The notes beneath the pieces were generated by a model. That model made no database searches. It was not told where the DNA came from and saw only the letters and a list, made by a program, of their open reading frames with translations. Both the position numbers and the translations under genes were made by a program. DNA of 64,000 nt, from assembly GCF_009389715.1 (NCBI RefSeq), contig NC_052396.1:17018631-17082630 (forward strand), given 5' to 3'. Of the stretch, positions 33,421 through 46,233 are shown in pieces (within the stretch, counting starts at the first letter, position 1; every line of letters begins with the position of its first letter). The DNA is from Phoenix dactylifera (lineage: Eukaryota > Streptophyta > Magnoliopsida > Arecales > Arecaceae).

Positions 33421-34347
33421 CCATAAAGATGGCGATTAAATATAGCATATCGTATATATAATATACAAAACATGGTGCAATTTTAGGTATTTTGCTTTCT
33501 TCATGGCAGGATGATCCGATAGGGATGGTCCTTCACGTACAAAACATCCTTATTGTATCAGTCCCACGTCAATTTCTTGGTAGGGTCCGCACAGTAGGAC
33601 GTAAATGCATTATGTAAAGAATGTAGTAAAGCAAAAGAGAAATGGAGGTGATGGTTAGAAAAAAAAAGGAAGGATGATTTATATTTAATTAAAGTTTTTA
33701 AAAAAATAAAATAAAAAGTAGTTTCTCTATGCGAATAAGATTTCCATATTTTATAAAAAAAATATATGTGAGACATAAAAAAATTATTTTCTTACCGGCT
33801 AGAAATTGGAATAATTTTTTTTACTAAAAATATTTTTAAGTTTTTAGATAGAATAGAAAAGAAAAAAATTTATTAAAGACAGAACAAGTATTTTACACAA
33901 TTTTTTCAGACAAATAGCAGCTCAATCAAATATAAGCCACTCTATAATATGCCACTTTTTTTATAGTCAACCAAACATGCAAAAACTATTTTTTTGAGCA
34001 TCATATGCTTGAGCATCAGCTTTTTGAAAAAAATATTTTAGCCGGTAAATTCTTTCAGTAAACTAAATAGGTTCTTAAGGTATTTCTTAGGCATAGTGCG
34101 AAGACTTTTCTTGGCAACTTTTTATAATAAAATTTAGGCATCACGATGCAAAGTATGCAGCCTTATAATCTAGATCTATGATGCTCTGGATCCACAGGAG
34201 GGTGCCATTTCTTTAACCCTCCTATTTGTCTCACAGCTAAATGAAGGTTTGCTTGAGATTTTCTTAATGATATAATATAATGATGGAGTATCAAAAAAGA
34301 AATGATGTCAATTGTTTGTGACCCTGAATTTTCAGATTTTGTGCATA

Positions 34348-34349
<2 letters not shown>

Positions 34350-34400
<51 letters not shown>
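34350..34400. repeat. (TA)n microsatellite
   Basis: About 50 bases of uninterrupted alternating TA. Confidence 0.95.
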
Positions 34401-34403
<3 letters not shown>

Positions 34404-36783
34404 CTTTTGGATTCAATAAAAGCTTCCTCACGGAAAAAAATGCACTTATCTATGTAAAAATCTCTCACATATTTTTAAAAGGAAAAAAATAATACCCTCA
34501 GTTTTTATGTGCTCATATTAATATCCTCAATTACAAATGTTTAACCGTTTGTATAAAAAGAGATGTCTAATTACCTCTATAGACAAAGTCCTTCATCGGT
34601 ACTTTTGACGGACGTATAATGGGGAAGATGAGAATGTTTAAGGAATTGAATTTCTGGAAACTAATGGGAGAGCGAATCCGATTTCCTTCTCTAATTATCA
34701 AGCTAAAAGATGCTTTGAGTTTTTGAAGCCTACATATGGAGCTAGCTTTCTTGAAAATTAATTCTGGATGGCTATGTAATAAAAAAAAAAAAATTACTTT
34801 TGTTTTTATGAAAGAGAATGTTTTAAAAAAAAATTCTACTTTAGTAGGGACTATGGCCACCACCTGTTCCCATAATAGAGCCACCTTTGGCACTATATAC
34901 TTTAATTCCTAGCTCCCATTTAGCAATATTTTTAGAGAGCCAGAAAGTATTTTTTGAACCTCCAAAAGTACTTTTCAATAATATAGTGATATTTGGTAAC
35001 AAAATTTAGGAGTTGTTTTGATTTTGCCAAAAAGTTAAAAAATTTGTGTGAGAGAAGCTCCAAGATGAAGCTTCTTCCTAAAAATGTTTGCTGGCAAATG
35101 TCAGAAAGTTATTTTGGCTTTAATAAAATTTTCGTGATAATCAAAATACCTACAAACAAATACCATAAAGATATTGTTATGTAATAATATATTAATATGT
35201 AATAATAATAATTATAATACTTTATATTAAAATATTGTACAATAATAATTAACTCTATTATATATATTATATTATATTATATCATAATGTTATTTTATAA
35301 CATTATATCATAGTACTACAATATTACATTATATTATACTACAATATAATAGTTTCCAGCTGGTACAATGTATACTAATGTTAAGATCGTGTTATTAATC
35401 CTAAAATTTATTTAAACTATTTTAAACTTCTTATATAAAATAAAGGTGGCAAAGCCAAGTGGAGCTTTGGGCTGCTCAAGACTCGAATGTAAATGAACGA
35501 GGTATTTTCAATTGAGCCAATGTTTGAGAAAAACTGAGTTAGAAATTTCCAAGTTTGGTCCATTTCTAACATATCATCAAATTTGAAATGTCAATCGGAC
35601 ATTAGCTTAATGGTTGGCAATTGTACGCTTCTTTAAGGGATTACTCTTGGAAAAGATCTAAGATTCAGAAGTACTAGAGATAGCATGTTACCATTGTGCC
35701 ATGTCTCAAAATGAGAAATAAATGAGATTGAACGAGCTTGTTGTGAAACCAAGCCCAAGCTTAGCTTGGTTCTGTTGCATCATGGTAGATTTCATATATA
35801 TATATGAAATCTACATAATTCCAATATAATTAATTCCATGTAACTAATAAAGCATCAAGAGAAAGTATATGGTTCAATCAACATAATTAATTCCATGTGC
35901 ACTCTCGAACTGTATTGAGGCACATATGGTGCCACAACTAGCGCACCTTGAGGTATGCTGCATATCGTGATGTCGCTAGTGGTGCACTTATGGCGACAGG
36001 AAACTACCTAGGATCATATTTGAATAATTTCTAAAAGGTATGGAGATTTCGCAGCAATAATCTAAAAACAAAAAGGTGGAATTTCTCCAGCAATTCTATA
36101 AAATATATATATAATCTTGCAAAAGATTAAAGTATAGAACTTTATAGGAGGATGATTCTAACTAAGTTATTAGCCTTCATTATCACCCATATTTTTTTTT
36201 TTCCGCTATGGTTGGCTTATGCACATCTAGCATGAATACATCTTAAAAATAATATATTAAGGAGTGTCGGGACATTTTTTTTTTTTTCTTCTTCTTCTTT
36301 TCACGGCAACTGTAAAATTAACTTAAAGGAAGTTGGTAAAATTAGACGGTAACAAAAACGGAACACACCAGTAGGCCGTTGTGTTTGGCCACCATCCTGG
36401 AGTCACGCCTAATTCCTATCCTCCACATCCTGTTGAAAAAAAAAACGAAAAAAAGGCAATCACGCCACCCTCACCCACCCCCTATCCTCCACGGGGAACC
36501 AAATGCCTTGACCGCGTTCCTTGTACCATGCCGGCCCCACCCCTCAAAGGAACCATGGACTTTGCCAAAAGAAAAGACCGGTTCGGTGGAAAAGCCGAAA
36601 TCAACCCCAGTCCCTCCCTGCCGCTTTCCGCTCACCAAATCAAGCGGCCCAAAAGACGCAGCCACTCCACGAAACACCCCACCCCAAGTCCTTATAACAG
36701 CAGCTGACCCCCAACCCTCACAACCCGCACCATGCACTTCTCCTTCACTCCCTCACATCTCTTCGTTTCATTCTAACAACACC

Positions 36784-39700
36784 ATGAACTCCGGCAACCA
36801 AACCACCGCCACCCTCTCCAATGGCCGAAGTGCCTCCACCACCAACCTCGGCTTCCTCTGGCTCTTGCCGGCGGAGATCCAAGTCCTCGAGCTGCTCCTC
36901 GCCCTGTCGATGTTCGTAACGTTGCATGCCTTGCGGCAGAGCAAGCGGCAGGGCCTCGCCGTATGGCCCTTCGTCGGCATGCTGCCGTCGCTCATCCTCG
37001 GTCTCCGCCACGACATGTATGAGTGGATCACCGGCGTGCTCGACGGGCTCGGCGGCACGTTCATCTTCCGCGGCCCGTGGTTCACCAACCTCCAGTGCGT
37101 CGTCACTGCGGACCCCCGCAACCTGGAGCATCTCCTCAAGACCAAGTTCTCTAACTTCCCCAAAGGCGGGTACTTCCGGAGCACCGTCCGCGACCTCCTC
37201 GGCGACGGCATCTTCAGCGCCGACGACGAGGTGTGGCGGCGCCAGAGGAAGATAGCAAGCCTCGAATTCCACTCCGCCGAGTTCCGGTCCATGACGGTCC
37301 GATCCCTCTACGAGCTCGTCCACTCGAGACTCCTCCCGGTGCTGGAGTCCGCCCACAACAACCGTACGCCGATCGACCTCCAGGACCTGCTGCTGCGGCT
37401 GACCTTCGACAACGTGTGCATGATCGCCTTCGGCGTCGACCCGGGGTGCCTCAGCCCCGGGCTGCCGGAGATCCCCTTCGCTCGCGCCTTCGAGGATGCG
37501 ACCGAGGCCACGATTATCCGATTCGTCACGCCGACCGCCATATGGAAGGCTCTGCGCTTCCTCGACCTCGGGAACGAGAGGAGGCTCAAGCGGTCGCTGA
37601 AGCGCGTCGACGAGTTCGCCTACGAGGTCATTCGGACGAGGAAGAAGGAGCTGTCGCTGGAGTCCGGCGACGACAAGAAGCCGGCGAGGTCCGACCTATT
37701 GACCGTCTTCATGAGGGTCAAGGACGACGACGGGACGGCGTTCTCCGACGGGTTTCTGAGGGATGTGTGCGTGAATTTTATACTCGCCGGAAGGGACACG
37801 TCGTCGGTGGCGCTGGCCTGGTTCTTCTGGCTCTTGAACCGGTACCCGGAGGTGGAGGACCGGATTCTTGGGGAGCTTAGGAAGATTCTGGAGGAGAGAG
37901 GATATAACGGCGAGGGGGTCGAAGGAGAGAAGGATTTGGTGTTCAAGCCGGAGGAGGTGAAGAGGATGGAGTATCTACAGGCGGCTCTGTCGGAGGCTCT
38001 ACGCCTGTATCCGTCGGTGCCGGTGGATCACAAGGAGGTACGTACGTGCTAGCAGTTGATTTTTGGGCACACTGCACTAACACGCACACGTATCATGAGT
38101 TGTTTTCTATTTCCTATCGATATTAATGTTGATATTGAGTTGGCTGGATGATGCTTTACGTCTTCATTATTTATATCTAATTTGGTGTATGCTTGGCTTC
38201 CTTCATAGGCATGCATGCGTGCGCATAGAAATAGCCATCTATCTATATTATAGAAATCGGAGAGAGGTTATGGATGTGCAGACATGGATTTTTTGTGTCG
38301 ATGTACTGATTTATGTGCATGTAAAGGACGTGATATGTTGATAGGATCATGACACTCGTTCATGTTCTTCTTCTTCTTCTTTTCTTTTTTTCTTTTCCCA
38401 CATAAAAATACCAGTACCATACGAAGCATGCAAGAAGGTTCCGTGCTTAGTTGCGTCGTTTGGTAGTTGAAACTAATTTGTGCTGAAGATACCAACTACA
38501 TATAGATACATAAATACATACATACTTACATATACATACATACATATATATATACATACAGAGAGAGAGAGAGAGAGAGAGAGAATTTCCTAGGTGGGGA
38601 TGTCATTGACATGGATTTCAAGCTCGAAAGAAAGTGCTATGGTTGGCATGCACATCTCAAGGTACAAGTGTATGACAGCCACTGCCAGTAGTAGCACTTC
38701 TTTCTGATGGGGCATATCCAACTCCATCCAAAGGAGGAGAATTCATCGTTGATAGTGCATGCTCACATCATTGTACACGTCTTACAAAGTTGCTCACCAA
38801 GTCACTGCCTATGAATAATAATAATAATACTCCAAGTCAGTGTCCATTAAGAATTTGAAGATTGATGCTTCCAGACACATTAGTATCGATCAATATTGCA
38901 TCACATCAAGTTAGACAAGTCAAAACTAGCTCCAGTTGGTGACAAGTGCACCGGGCATTATGTGGTTAGAGCGATACTAAACCAACAACCGTCCCAAGTA
39001 TAATTACGCTATAGAACATGGTTAGGCCACCTGTGCTCTCACCTTTGAGGGAGTTCCCAGCGCTCAAATCGTGGGGCCCTTCATCCAGTTTCTTCCAAGT
39101 TCTCTATTAGAAAAGTTTCTTAAACGGCGGTGACCTAACCCTTGTTGCACGAGGAATATTACAAACATCAATAACGAGGTATCACCCAATTTAACTTCCG
39201 AAAGCAGCTTCTTGGCCTTGTTCTTCAATTCTTACGTTAAGTCCTCTAGATCATTTCTCCACCCTGGGTATTAAGGATGAGATGAACTTAATCTTCTAGG
39301 TTGGGCGACATCAGTGCCCAAGAGGCCTCGCCTGGGAGCACATATCTTTTTTCACTTAAATAACTGCTTCTTGTGTTAGGAAAAGGAGGTTTTTCTCAAG
39401 AAGAATCAGCTTGTTTAATCCATTCGTCGGACAAGATTACATATATCCAATGCGCAAGCGGCACATAGCAAAAGTAATTGCAGAAGATTTATGGTAGTTG
39501 ACTGTTTAATTATTTCTTTAGTTAAACGTTTTAATCTTTAGACAGTTCCAAGCCCTTAGTCAAGAGAATTATAATTATTGTAAGTGAAGCATCACAGTCG
39601 AAGACAGGAGGCCGGGCCTTCCTTACACCTTAAAACATGGGCAATAAAAGTAAAACCTCAAGTCCTATGGGTTGGTCCATCTAAGACCTTTTTATACTTG

Positions 39701-40554
39701 AACCAATTAAATAAGCCGCTTGCACCTCATTAATTATTGTGATTATCTGTTCTACCTAACCTGAACTTTGGTCTTATCCTATGCATGGCACCCGTCTTGC
39801 TCGTGTGCAAAGCTGCTATCGGCTGTGATGCTCAGCTGAACTTCTGAAGGGTGCTTATTAATTTATGAAACAAAGATGACTTGCCACCAAATCAAACATA
39901 ACAATTATTGCATGCATTTTGGTTTGCATGAGTTATATTTTTCTTTTTTTCCCATTCTGCATGGTCCTCGAAGAGCAATAGATAACCTTGAAACTACATA
40001 ATTCTAATAATTTACGAAAATTTGGTATCTTTTGAAGATGAACTTTCTCCACAATTACCTTATTATGCGAACACTTCACAATCTATACTTGTAAATTATG
40101 GAATTGCCAAGTTTGAACAAAACCATTAATTTGCAATGTAATGATATGCGTGTATGTGTTGGCTTAGGTTGTAGAGGATGATGTATTTCCTGATGGTACT
40201 GTACTGAAGAAAGGAACGAAGGTTCTGTATGCCATCTACTCTATGGGGAGAATGGAGAGCATATGGGGGACGGACTGCAGGGACTACAAGCCAGAGAGGT
40301 GGCTCAGGGATGGCCGCTTCATGAGCGAGTCTGCATACAAATTTGCTGCCTTCAATGGCGGACCGAGGCTGTGCCTGGGGAAGGACTTTGCATACTATCA
40401 GATGAAGTTTGCCGCAGCTTCCATCCTCTATCGATACCATGTAAAGGTGGTCGAGAACCACCCAGTGGCCCCCAAGTTGGCGCTAACCATGTACATGAAG
40501 CACGGCTTGAAGGTGACTCTCTCCAGAAGGAATGACACCAAGCTTTTAAAATAG
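36784..40554 (+). CDS. CYP86B1-like: Cytochrome P450, CYP86B1-like very long chain fatty acid omega-hydroxylase, 2 exons
   Basis: Exons 36784-38037 and 40168-40554 join in phase 0 (AAGGAG|GTACGT, TTAG|GTTGTA) to give 546 aa. The ATG at 36784 is preferred because the membrane anchor follows at residues 30-50 and the total length is close to the usual 550 or so; the frame is open further upstream but the added residues look like untranslated leader. Visible marks: Pro-rich hinge WPFVGMLPSL, I-helix AGRDTSS (335-341), K-helix E404-A-L-R407 in ALSEALRLYPSVP, PERW, and the heme loop FNGGPRLCLG with Cys487. DPGCLSPGLPEIPFARAFED and MGRMESIWG are characteristic of the CYP86B group. Family members hydroxylate C22-C24 fatty acids at the omega carbon on the endoplasmic reticulum for suberin and seed-coat polyesters. 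Exon 1 is strongly GC-rich, while exon 2 is not. The gene appears intact. Confidence 0.93.
38038..40167 (+). other. Intron of the P450 gene
   Basis: A 2130-base GT-AG intron. It includes a (TACA)/(TATA) run and a (GA)n microsatellite at about 38500-38584. The region 38850-39850 has repeat-like composition but no recognised element. Confidence 0.85.
38561..38584. repeat. (GA)n microsatellite in the P450 intron
   Basis: About 24 bases of GA dinucleotides, preceded by CATA-type repeats from about 38505. Confidence 0.95.
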
Positions 40555-40556
40555 TA

Positions 40557-40562
40557 AATAAA
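40557..40562 (+). terminator. AATAAA motif just after the P450 stop codon
   Basis: AATAAA begins two bases after the TAG. It is very close to the stop, so later A-rich motifs such as AAATAAAT near 40909 may be the ones used. Confidence 0.3.
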
Positions 40563-43500
40563 TGAGGTGAAGCTTCAAAGGCTTAAATCAGAAAGCCGTA
40601 TTAAGGTTCTACTTTGATCTGTTTTTAAGATACATGGGTATTGAATTAGTAGGATAGAAGATGTCATCATGTGCAAAAGCCTCCCGGTGGGAACTTTTTC
40701 TTTTTTGTTTATTGTTTGATGTGACGAAACTGATATCGTCAAGTTCCATAGTTTTACGGTAAGGCTTTTCTTTCAGTATTCTATACTTTTTTGAAGCCAA
40801 CCATATGTTTTATGGATGGCTCCAATCTACTCTTGTAAACCAATTGTACCTCAAGTAAAAGCTATAACGTTTTTAATGAATTATTCAAAGTAAAACCTCA
40901 TATATTAAATAAATATCGCTTAATTCCTCATTCTTATCACCTCAATCCCCTCTGTGTGTATATCTATCTCTATCTCTTGGATGCATGCATGGGCACGTGC
41001 TGGCGCTTGGAGATCCAAATGATCTCCTTCTAGGCGGCACATGTGTATCGGAAGGCGAACAAAGCTACTGATTGGGTCGCCTCCTATTTTGCTCGGCACT
41101 CTGGTAAGATCATTTGGATTAGTGTAGCGGAGATCCCACTTTCTTTGTATCAATTTATTTTTTCTAACTTAGCTGGTTGTATCCATGTAAGAGCTATATG
41201 AATGTCGTTTTTTACCCCAAAAAAAAAAAACAATGGGTGGTAAAGAGGATTGTCCGTTGGAGCAAAGCAGGAAAGAGAGGAAGAGAGAGGGAATGTGGAG
41301 GCTGGATGTGCTATCTTTGGTCTTGGCAACTCAATGAAGATGAGAAATTGTACCCTACCCTACATGAACTTAGGTGGCCTTGCACTGTGCCAATTACCTT
41401 ATTTTCTTGCTGTGGGCCAATCACCAAGATAAGTGTTTGATAAATAGAGCCTACAGAAAGAAGACGAGATGATTGGCATGGTCCACAATAATATGGTATA
41501 GGGTATAATTTCTTCGGTGAAGATTTAATAGATGAAGTGAGAGATTAATATCAGGCCCACTCCCCTCCACATCATGCTAAATTAATAACCTGTGTTTCTA
41601 ACCCAACTACCATGTTGCTTGTTTTCTATCTGATGGCCGAGTTTTTTTTTTTTTTAATCAAAACTTTACGGTTGAGATTCAACCACTAGAGAATGATAAA
41701 TAAAAATTAGAAGATACAAATCAAATCATGTACTCTATTATGTAATGCTAATATTTGGGTTTTGGCTCGTTCAACTCCACGTGAGAGAGACAGTCTTTGA
41801 CACCTTGATTTCTTCCCCGTTACATTCATGGGCATAGCACATATTGAGATATTAGTTGCATATCCTTCATTATTTTGTAGGAAAAACATATCATTATGGT
41901 TGTGAGTAGGTCAGCCCCTTTTTTTTACTTTTGCATCTAAATAAAAAGGAATACAACCCGAGGTGCAACACAACTTAGAAAGCCCAACTCAACCTGTCAA
42001 TCTATTCGCAACTATGTGCATAAAGTATGGCTTCTAAGGCTTGAAGATTTAAATTGGAAGGTTTCTTTCTGAAATTTCTATTATCAAGGCATGCTCTATG
42101 GAGCTTGGACCAAACAACGAGGATAAGGATGCAAAGGCATCCCGGGGTGGGTTTTTTTATGATGCATTGAATTGTTCCTTTGGTTTATCCCTTTTTTTAT
42201 AAACCAAAGAAAAAAATCTATCTTCGTTTCAAATGTCGACCACATCTCGGGAAGAGAGGTTCCTACCAGGCAACCAAAAGTCCTTTTTGCTTACGCTTCT
42301 TTCGCTTTTTAAGTTAATTATACGAAAATGATGGAATCGATATGTATGAGGTTACGTAACGTTATTATAAGAAGTTAGCTGTGCATGTCCATCACCACTA
42401 GCTCTTTCGATGACTATGAGCAATATGGTCAGCTAATCTTGTTTCATTTCACAATCAAATAAATCAAAGATTAGATAGGTCAGTCCGTTGAAGATAGTGC
42501 ATGTTTGAATATCTCTAAAGAAAAAAAAAAAAAAAAAACTTTTTGCAGTCCAAAGGCTTGGATCTGGACTTTCAAAGGCTAGGATCTAAGTTGGATTTGG
42601 ACATGCTATTGGAAAATACAAAACGGATGGGCCAATAAGCTCCATTTGTATAGCATTTACGGTCCGATCCTGTAGGAATATCTAAACAAATCTTTAGTAA
42701 TCTTTCCAACCATAAAGCTCAAGAGGAACTCAAACTAATCCAAATGCTACCTTTTCAACCAAACACCATCTGGCTAGACCACGTTATGTTGGGTCAGGTA
42801 AGGATGTGTGGGCAAAGATCAAACCATATGATGGATGTATAAGAAATATTTGTAAAGTTTAGACAGGGACTGGTTAATATGGATTACTTTGGGATTTGAA
42901 ATTGTTAGAAGGTTTCATCTAGAAACTGAGTTTGATTCAAATTGATGGAGATTGTTCAAGCCTTCGATCAGCATTGAACATAAACCTTCTTGAGAAATAG
43001 GATGGAGAAATATTGGCTGAAATCTCATCGCCTTTGATCCTGCTGATAACCTTCTTAAACTATAGTAATTTTTTATTTTTCTTGGAGCCTTTCCTACCTA
43101 GCGGATAACCTTTTTTTCTGTTTTGCCTGGGGAAAGATAGCATTCTCGGATTATGAGATTCTGATACCCAAACAGGCCTGAAATGTTCCAGCTATTTAAT
43201 TTAGGAAACCTCCATTGCAGGACTAGATAGAAGTCTAGAAGAGGAACGAGGCCCGGATGCACAATAAACTTTATAACAAATTGCAAGGAATAACTAACTA
43301 TACATTGTCCCTAGTATCTTTTCAGCCAAACCCAGTTGCAGGCACAGGCTAATACTTTTCAACTCAAGCTGAGTATGCCTTGTGAATGTTCTCTTCATGT
43401 AGCTTAATAGGCCTTCACTGTAGGAAAAGACAAAGAAAATTAGAACCAAGAGGTATATCAGAGACCTCATGGTAGACAATTGCATCAAATTGTGAGGCAT

Positions 43501-43642
43501 GAATGAAGATTGTTACTTGGCGCTGATATACTTCTCAGGCAACTAGTTGCTGCTACAAGCTAATACCTCCATTAATTTCTAGCTTAACATGGCCTTTTTA
43601 AGGACATAGTGGGACAATGTTATGGTTATTTAGCTTACTAGG
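40563..43642. other. 3' flank of the P450 gene and intergenic region
   Basis: No gene could be supported. A minus-strand frame at 43294-43500 starts with a hydrophobic stretch (LIYLLVLIFFVFSYSEG) that looks like a signal peptide, but nothing downstream supports a gene. Poly-A and poly-T tracts occur at about 41220, 41640 and 42520. Confidence 0.5.
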
Positions 43643-46233
43643 TGTCACGCCCCAAACCCGTTACCTGGGTCGACCACGTGATATTGCTGCATGAACCCTA
43701 GAGTAATGCCCTAGAGATCATGAAAAGCCTAGGCCAAATAAATATCTAATAACTCAACAATTAATAGCCACAAAATCCAACTAATAAATCCACCATATTC
43801 GAATAATCAAACTGATTCATTTATAAGATAATCAACTATTCGTTTGGCATCAGAGAATAAACTAACTAACTAAAGACTCCATCGCTCAAGCTCCATGCCC
43901 GACCTATCCATGAGTAGGCATCTTGCAACTTTGAAAGAAAAAGAGGAAAGATAGTGTGAGCTTTATAGCCCAGTAAGAATCTCCACATGTTTACATCATT
44001 ATAATAATATAATTTGAAAATAACAATAAGCGATAACAAAATAAAACATAAATTATGAAATCATTTTTCAAACATCAAGTATAACTAAATTAAACCGACA
44101 AATATCCAAATAAATATACATCAAATATCCAGCCTATCAAAATAGATATATCACAATATATCAACAAATAAAAATCTTTTATTCAACATTGGTTTCATGT
44201 TTCTTATCATCCGTTTCTTATTATTTTAATTTCAGTTTCGAAAATAATTACTTTTCGGCTTTGGATAACCATGATCATATCCTGGTCCATGATTGATAAA
44301 CAAAGTTTCCACGCGTAAGCCTGTGGAGACTATCATACGTATAAGCATATGGAGGCTGTCCCGTGCATAAGCCCGTAGAGGCTATCCCACATATAAGTTC
44401 GTGGAGGCTGTCCTATGTATAAGCCCGTAGAGGCTAACGAAGATTAGTCCAAATCAATTCTTATTCGTCTGATTATTATGCATTATTCTTATCAAATCAA
44501 TTTTAATTAAACAGTGCATTCCTTATATCCAGATAGATAGAATCATAATTCATATAATCATATCTCCAATAGTTAACACATATAATAAACACATATTAAG
44601 TTCATACCGAAAATCATATAAACCAAACATCTCATGCCAAACCAAATCTATAGGCATAAACCTCACGATACAAAACTAGTGGTATAAATCAATAAATATG
44701 TATATATATTGGTGATCAAGTGCAAAAATTGTTACCTCTATTGATGACAAACTCGGTCGCAATGTCTACTAGTCTATGCCTAGCATGTCCAATCAATCAA
44801 TATAAATCCAACTCATACTTGACCAAACATTAGCATAAGAAATAAATACATCATTGATAGTTTCTTAACTTCGAAGCTCTAATATTTGAATTACACTTAC
44901 ATCTAATTTTCCTATCCTATGTAACTTAAGATTAAATAAATAAATAAATAAGAAATTTAGATTCTACCTTGATTGAAGAACTAGAGTATAAAATTCCTGT
45001 TAGGCTTCTTTTTGTCCAAATGAGTATGGCCACATATTAAACCAATGTCAACCATGAAAATAGATTTTGCGCAAGAAGAAAAATGAGGCCCACTGAATGA
45101 AGGTGCGGAGCAAGCAGACTTAGCCAGCATGTATCCAATTCATCTAATTAAGAGATCGGCCACCAATCAAAGCAAGAGTAACATGTCAGATGTTAGAGGG
45201 CCGACAAAAGTTGAGTGGAGGAAGAACAGGGCCAACAAATAGTAACATTAGACGACTCGGATTGATCGAATCTGGCTAGTTTAACCAGTCAAATCATGAA
45301 ACAAGAGTTAGGAGTGTTGACGAAAGAGTGATCCCAACGATGTTAGTCCAAGACTCTCTACGGGGTTGACGAAAGAGCGCGGAAAGGAACAACGGAGAGA
45401 AAAAAGATTCTCTTCTGGGTCCACTTTGAAGCATAGGGAGAGAGAAAGGAAGAGAGAGAAGAGATAGATGAAGAAAAGAGAGAGGAAACTCCATCCTTTC
45501 TAAAATAGGGGAGGCTTGTGGTTGATGGGAACGGAGGTGGCCCCGACGGTCGGCAATGGCGGCGGTGACAACCTAATGTCCGGCCTCCAGCGACGACCAT
45601 GACATTATCAACACCCACGTTGGTCGGCGGTCAAGAAAGAATAAAGGAGCCGACCATGGATCGGCTCAAAACAAGGGAAGATAGAGCAACCAGGCTTACC
45701 GGCCGGCAATGGCTCTATTACCGACCATGGGGGGGTGACCGAGAGCTCGACTAAAGCTCCGGCGAGGACCCCATCTTTGAATCACGGCATAGGAGGTGAT
45801 AAGAAACCAAAACAGGGGAAGAGGAATCTGGTTGAATCCCAGGGATTCAAGGAAAAATTGCTATTGATGATGGCTACAGGAGATAGACGAAAGCAGAGAG
45901 GAAGGTGACGATGCCTCAACTTCGGCGAAGTTTAGAGCTTGCATGGTGAAGCGGGTGTAGGGAAATCGGGAGGGAGAAGAAGAGAGGAAGGTGCCGGCGT
46001 TTGGTGGTGCGGGTGTGTGGAAGAGGGAAGAGAGAAGAGGCCTTTATAGGTGATGGAGGCTAAGGTTTCCCACCTCCGACGAAGTCGAAGAGGAGCCGGA
46101 GTCGGTTTCCTCTTCCCACTTAAAAACAAAGGAACTTCATCCCCTTTCCCTTTTTTTTCTCTTGAGCCGTCCCAGATATCAATGGATCAGGCCTGACTCA
46201 GGTGTTGGGCCAGCCAAAGCACCGGACATCACA
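43643..46233 (-). mobile_element. 3' LTR of an outer minus-strand Ty3/gypsy element
   Basis: The 2591-base LTR begins TGTCACGCCCCAAACCC and ends CCGGACATCACA on the + strand. CTCTCTTCCCCCTC directly follows, which is the complement of a polypurine tract, so the element runs on the minus strand and this is its 3' LTR. The partner LTR begins at 60987. Both share the long CCACCATATTC...ATCAA, GTTTGGCATCA and AAGACTCC segments and a 26-base tandem repeat. Confidence 0.85.
44303..44432. repeat. 26-base tandem repeat in the outer LTR, about five units
   Basis: The unit is close to ATAAGCCCGTAGAGGCTATC followed by CCACGT. Five diverged units follow one another. The right LTR has the same array at about 61650-61775. 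Confidence 0.85.

Larger units (their letters stand above)
31378..36360. other. Long intergenic region upstream of the P450 gene
   Basis: No gene recognised. The stretch 31700-32400 has mixed composition and short open frames without family similarity. 32935-33420 looks like a repeat. From 33550 to 36350 the sequence is AT-rich with poly-T and TA runs. The region before 36379 ends in a CT-rich tract and presumably includes the P450 promoter, for which I cannot fix a TATA box. Confidence 0.5.

Noticed and set aside
36379..36783. Upstream extension of the P450 reading frame
   Set aside because: It begins without a good ATG, is rich in Pro, Thr and Lys unlike a P450 N-terminus, and the ATG at 36784 places the membrane anchor at the normal distance.
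36745..37356. Minus-strand frame of 203 codons opposite P450 exon 1
   Set aside because: It is an antisense shadow in GC-rich coding sequence; the sense frame has the full set of P450 motifs.
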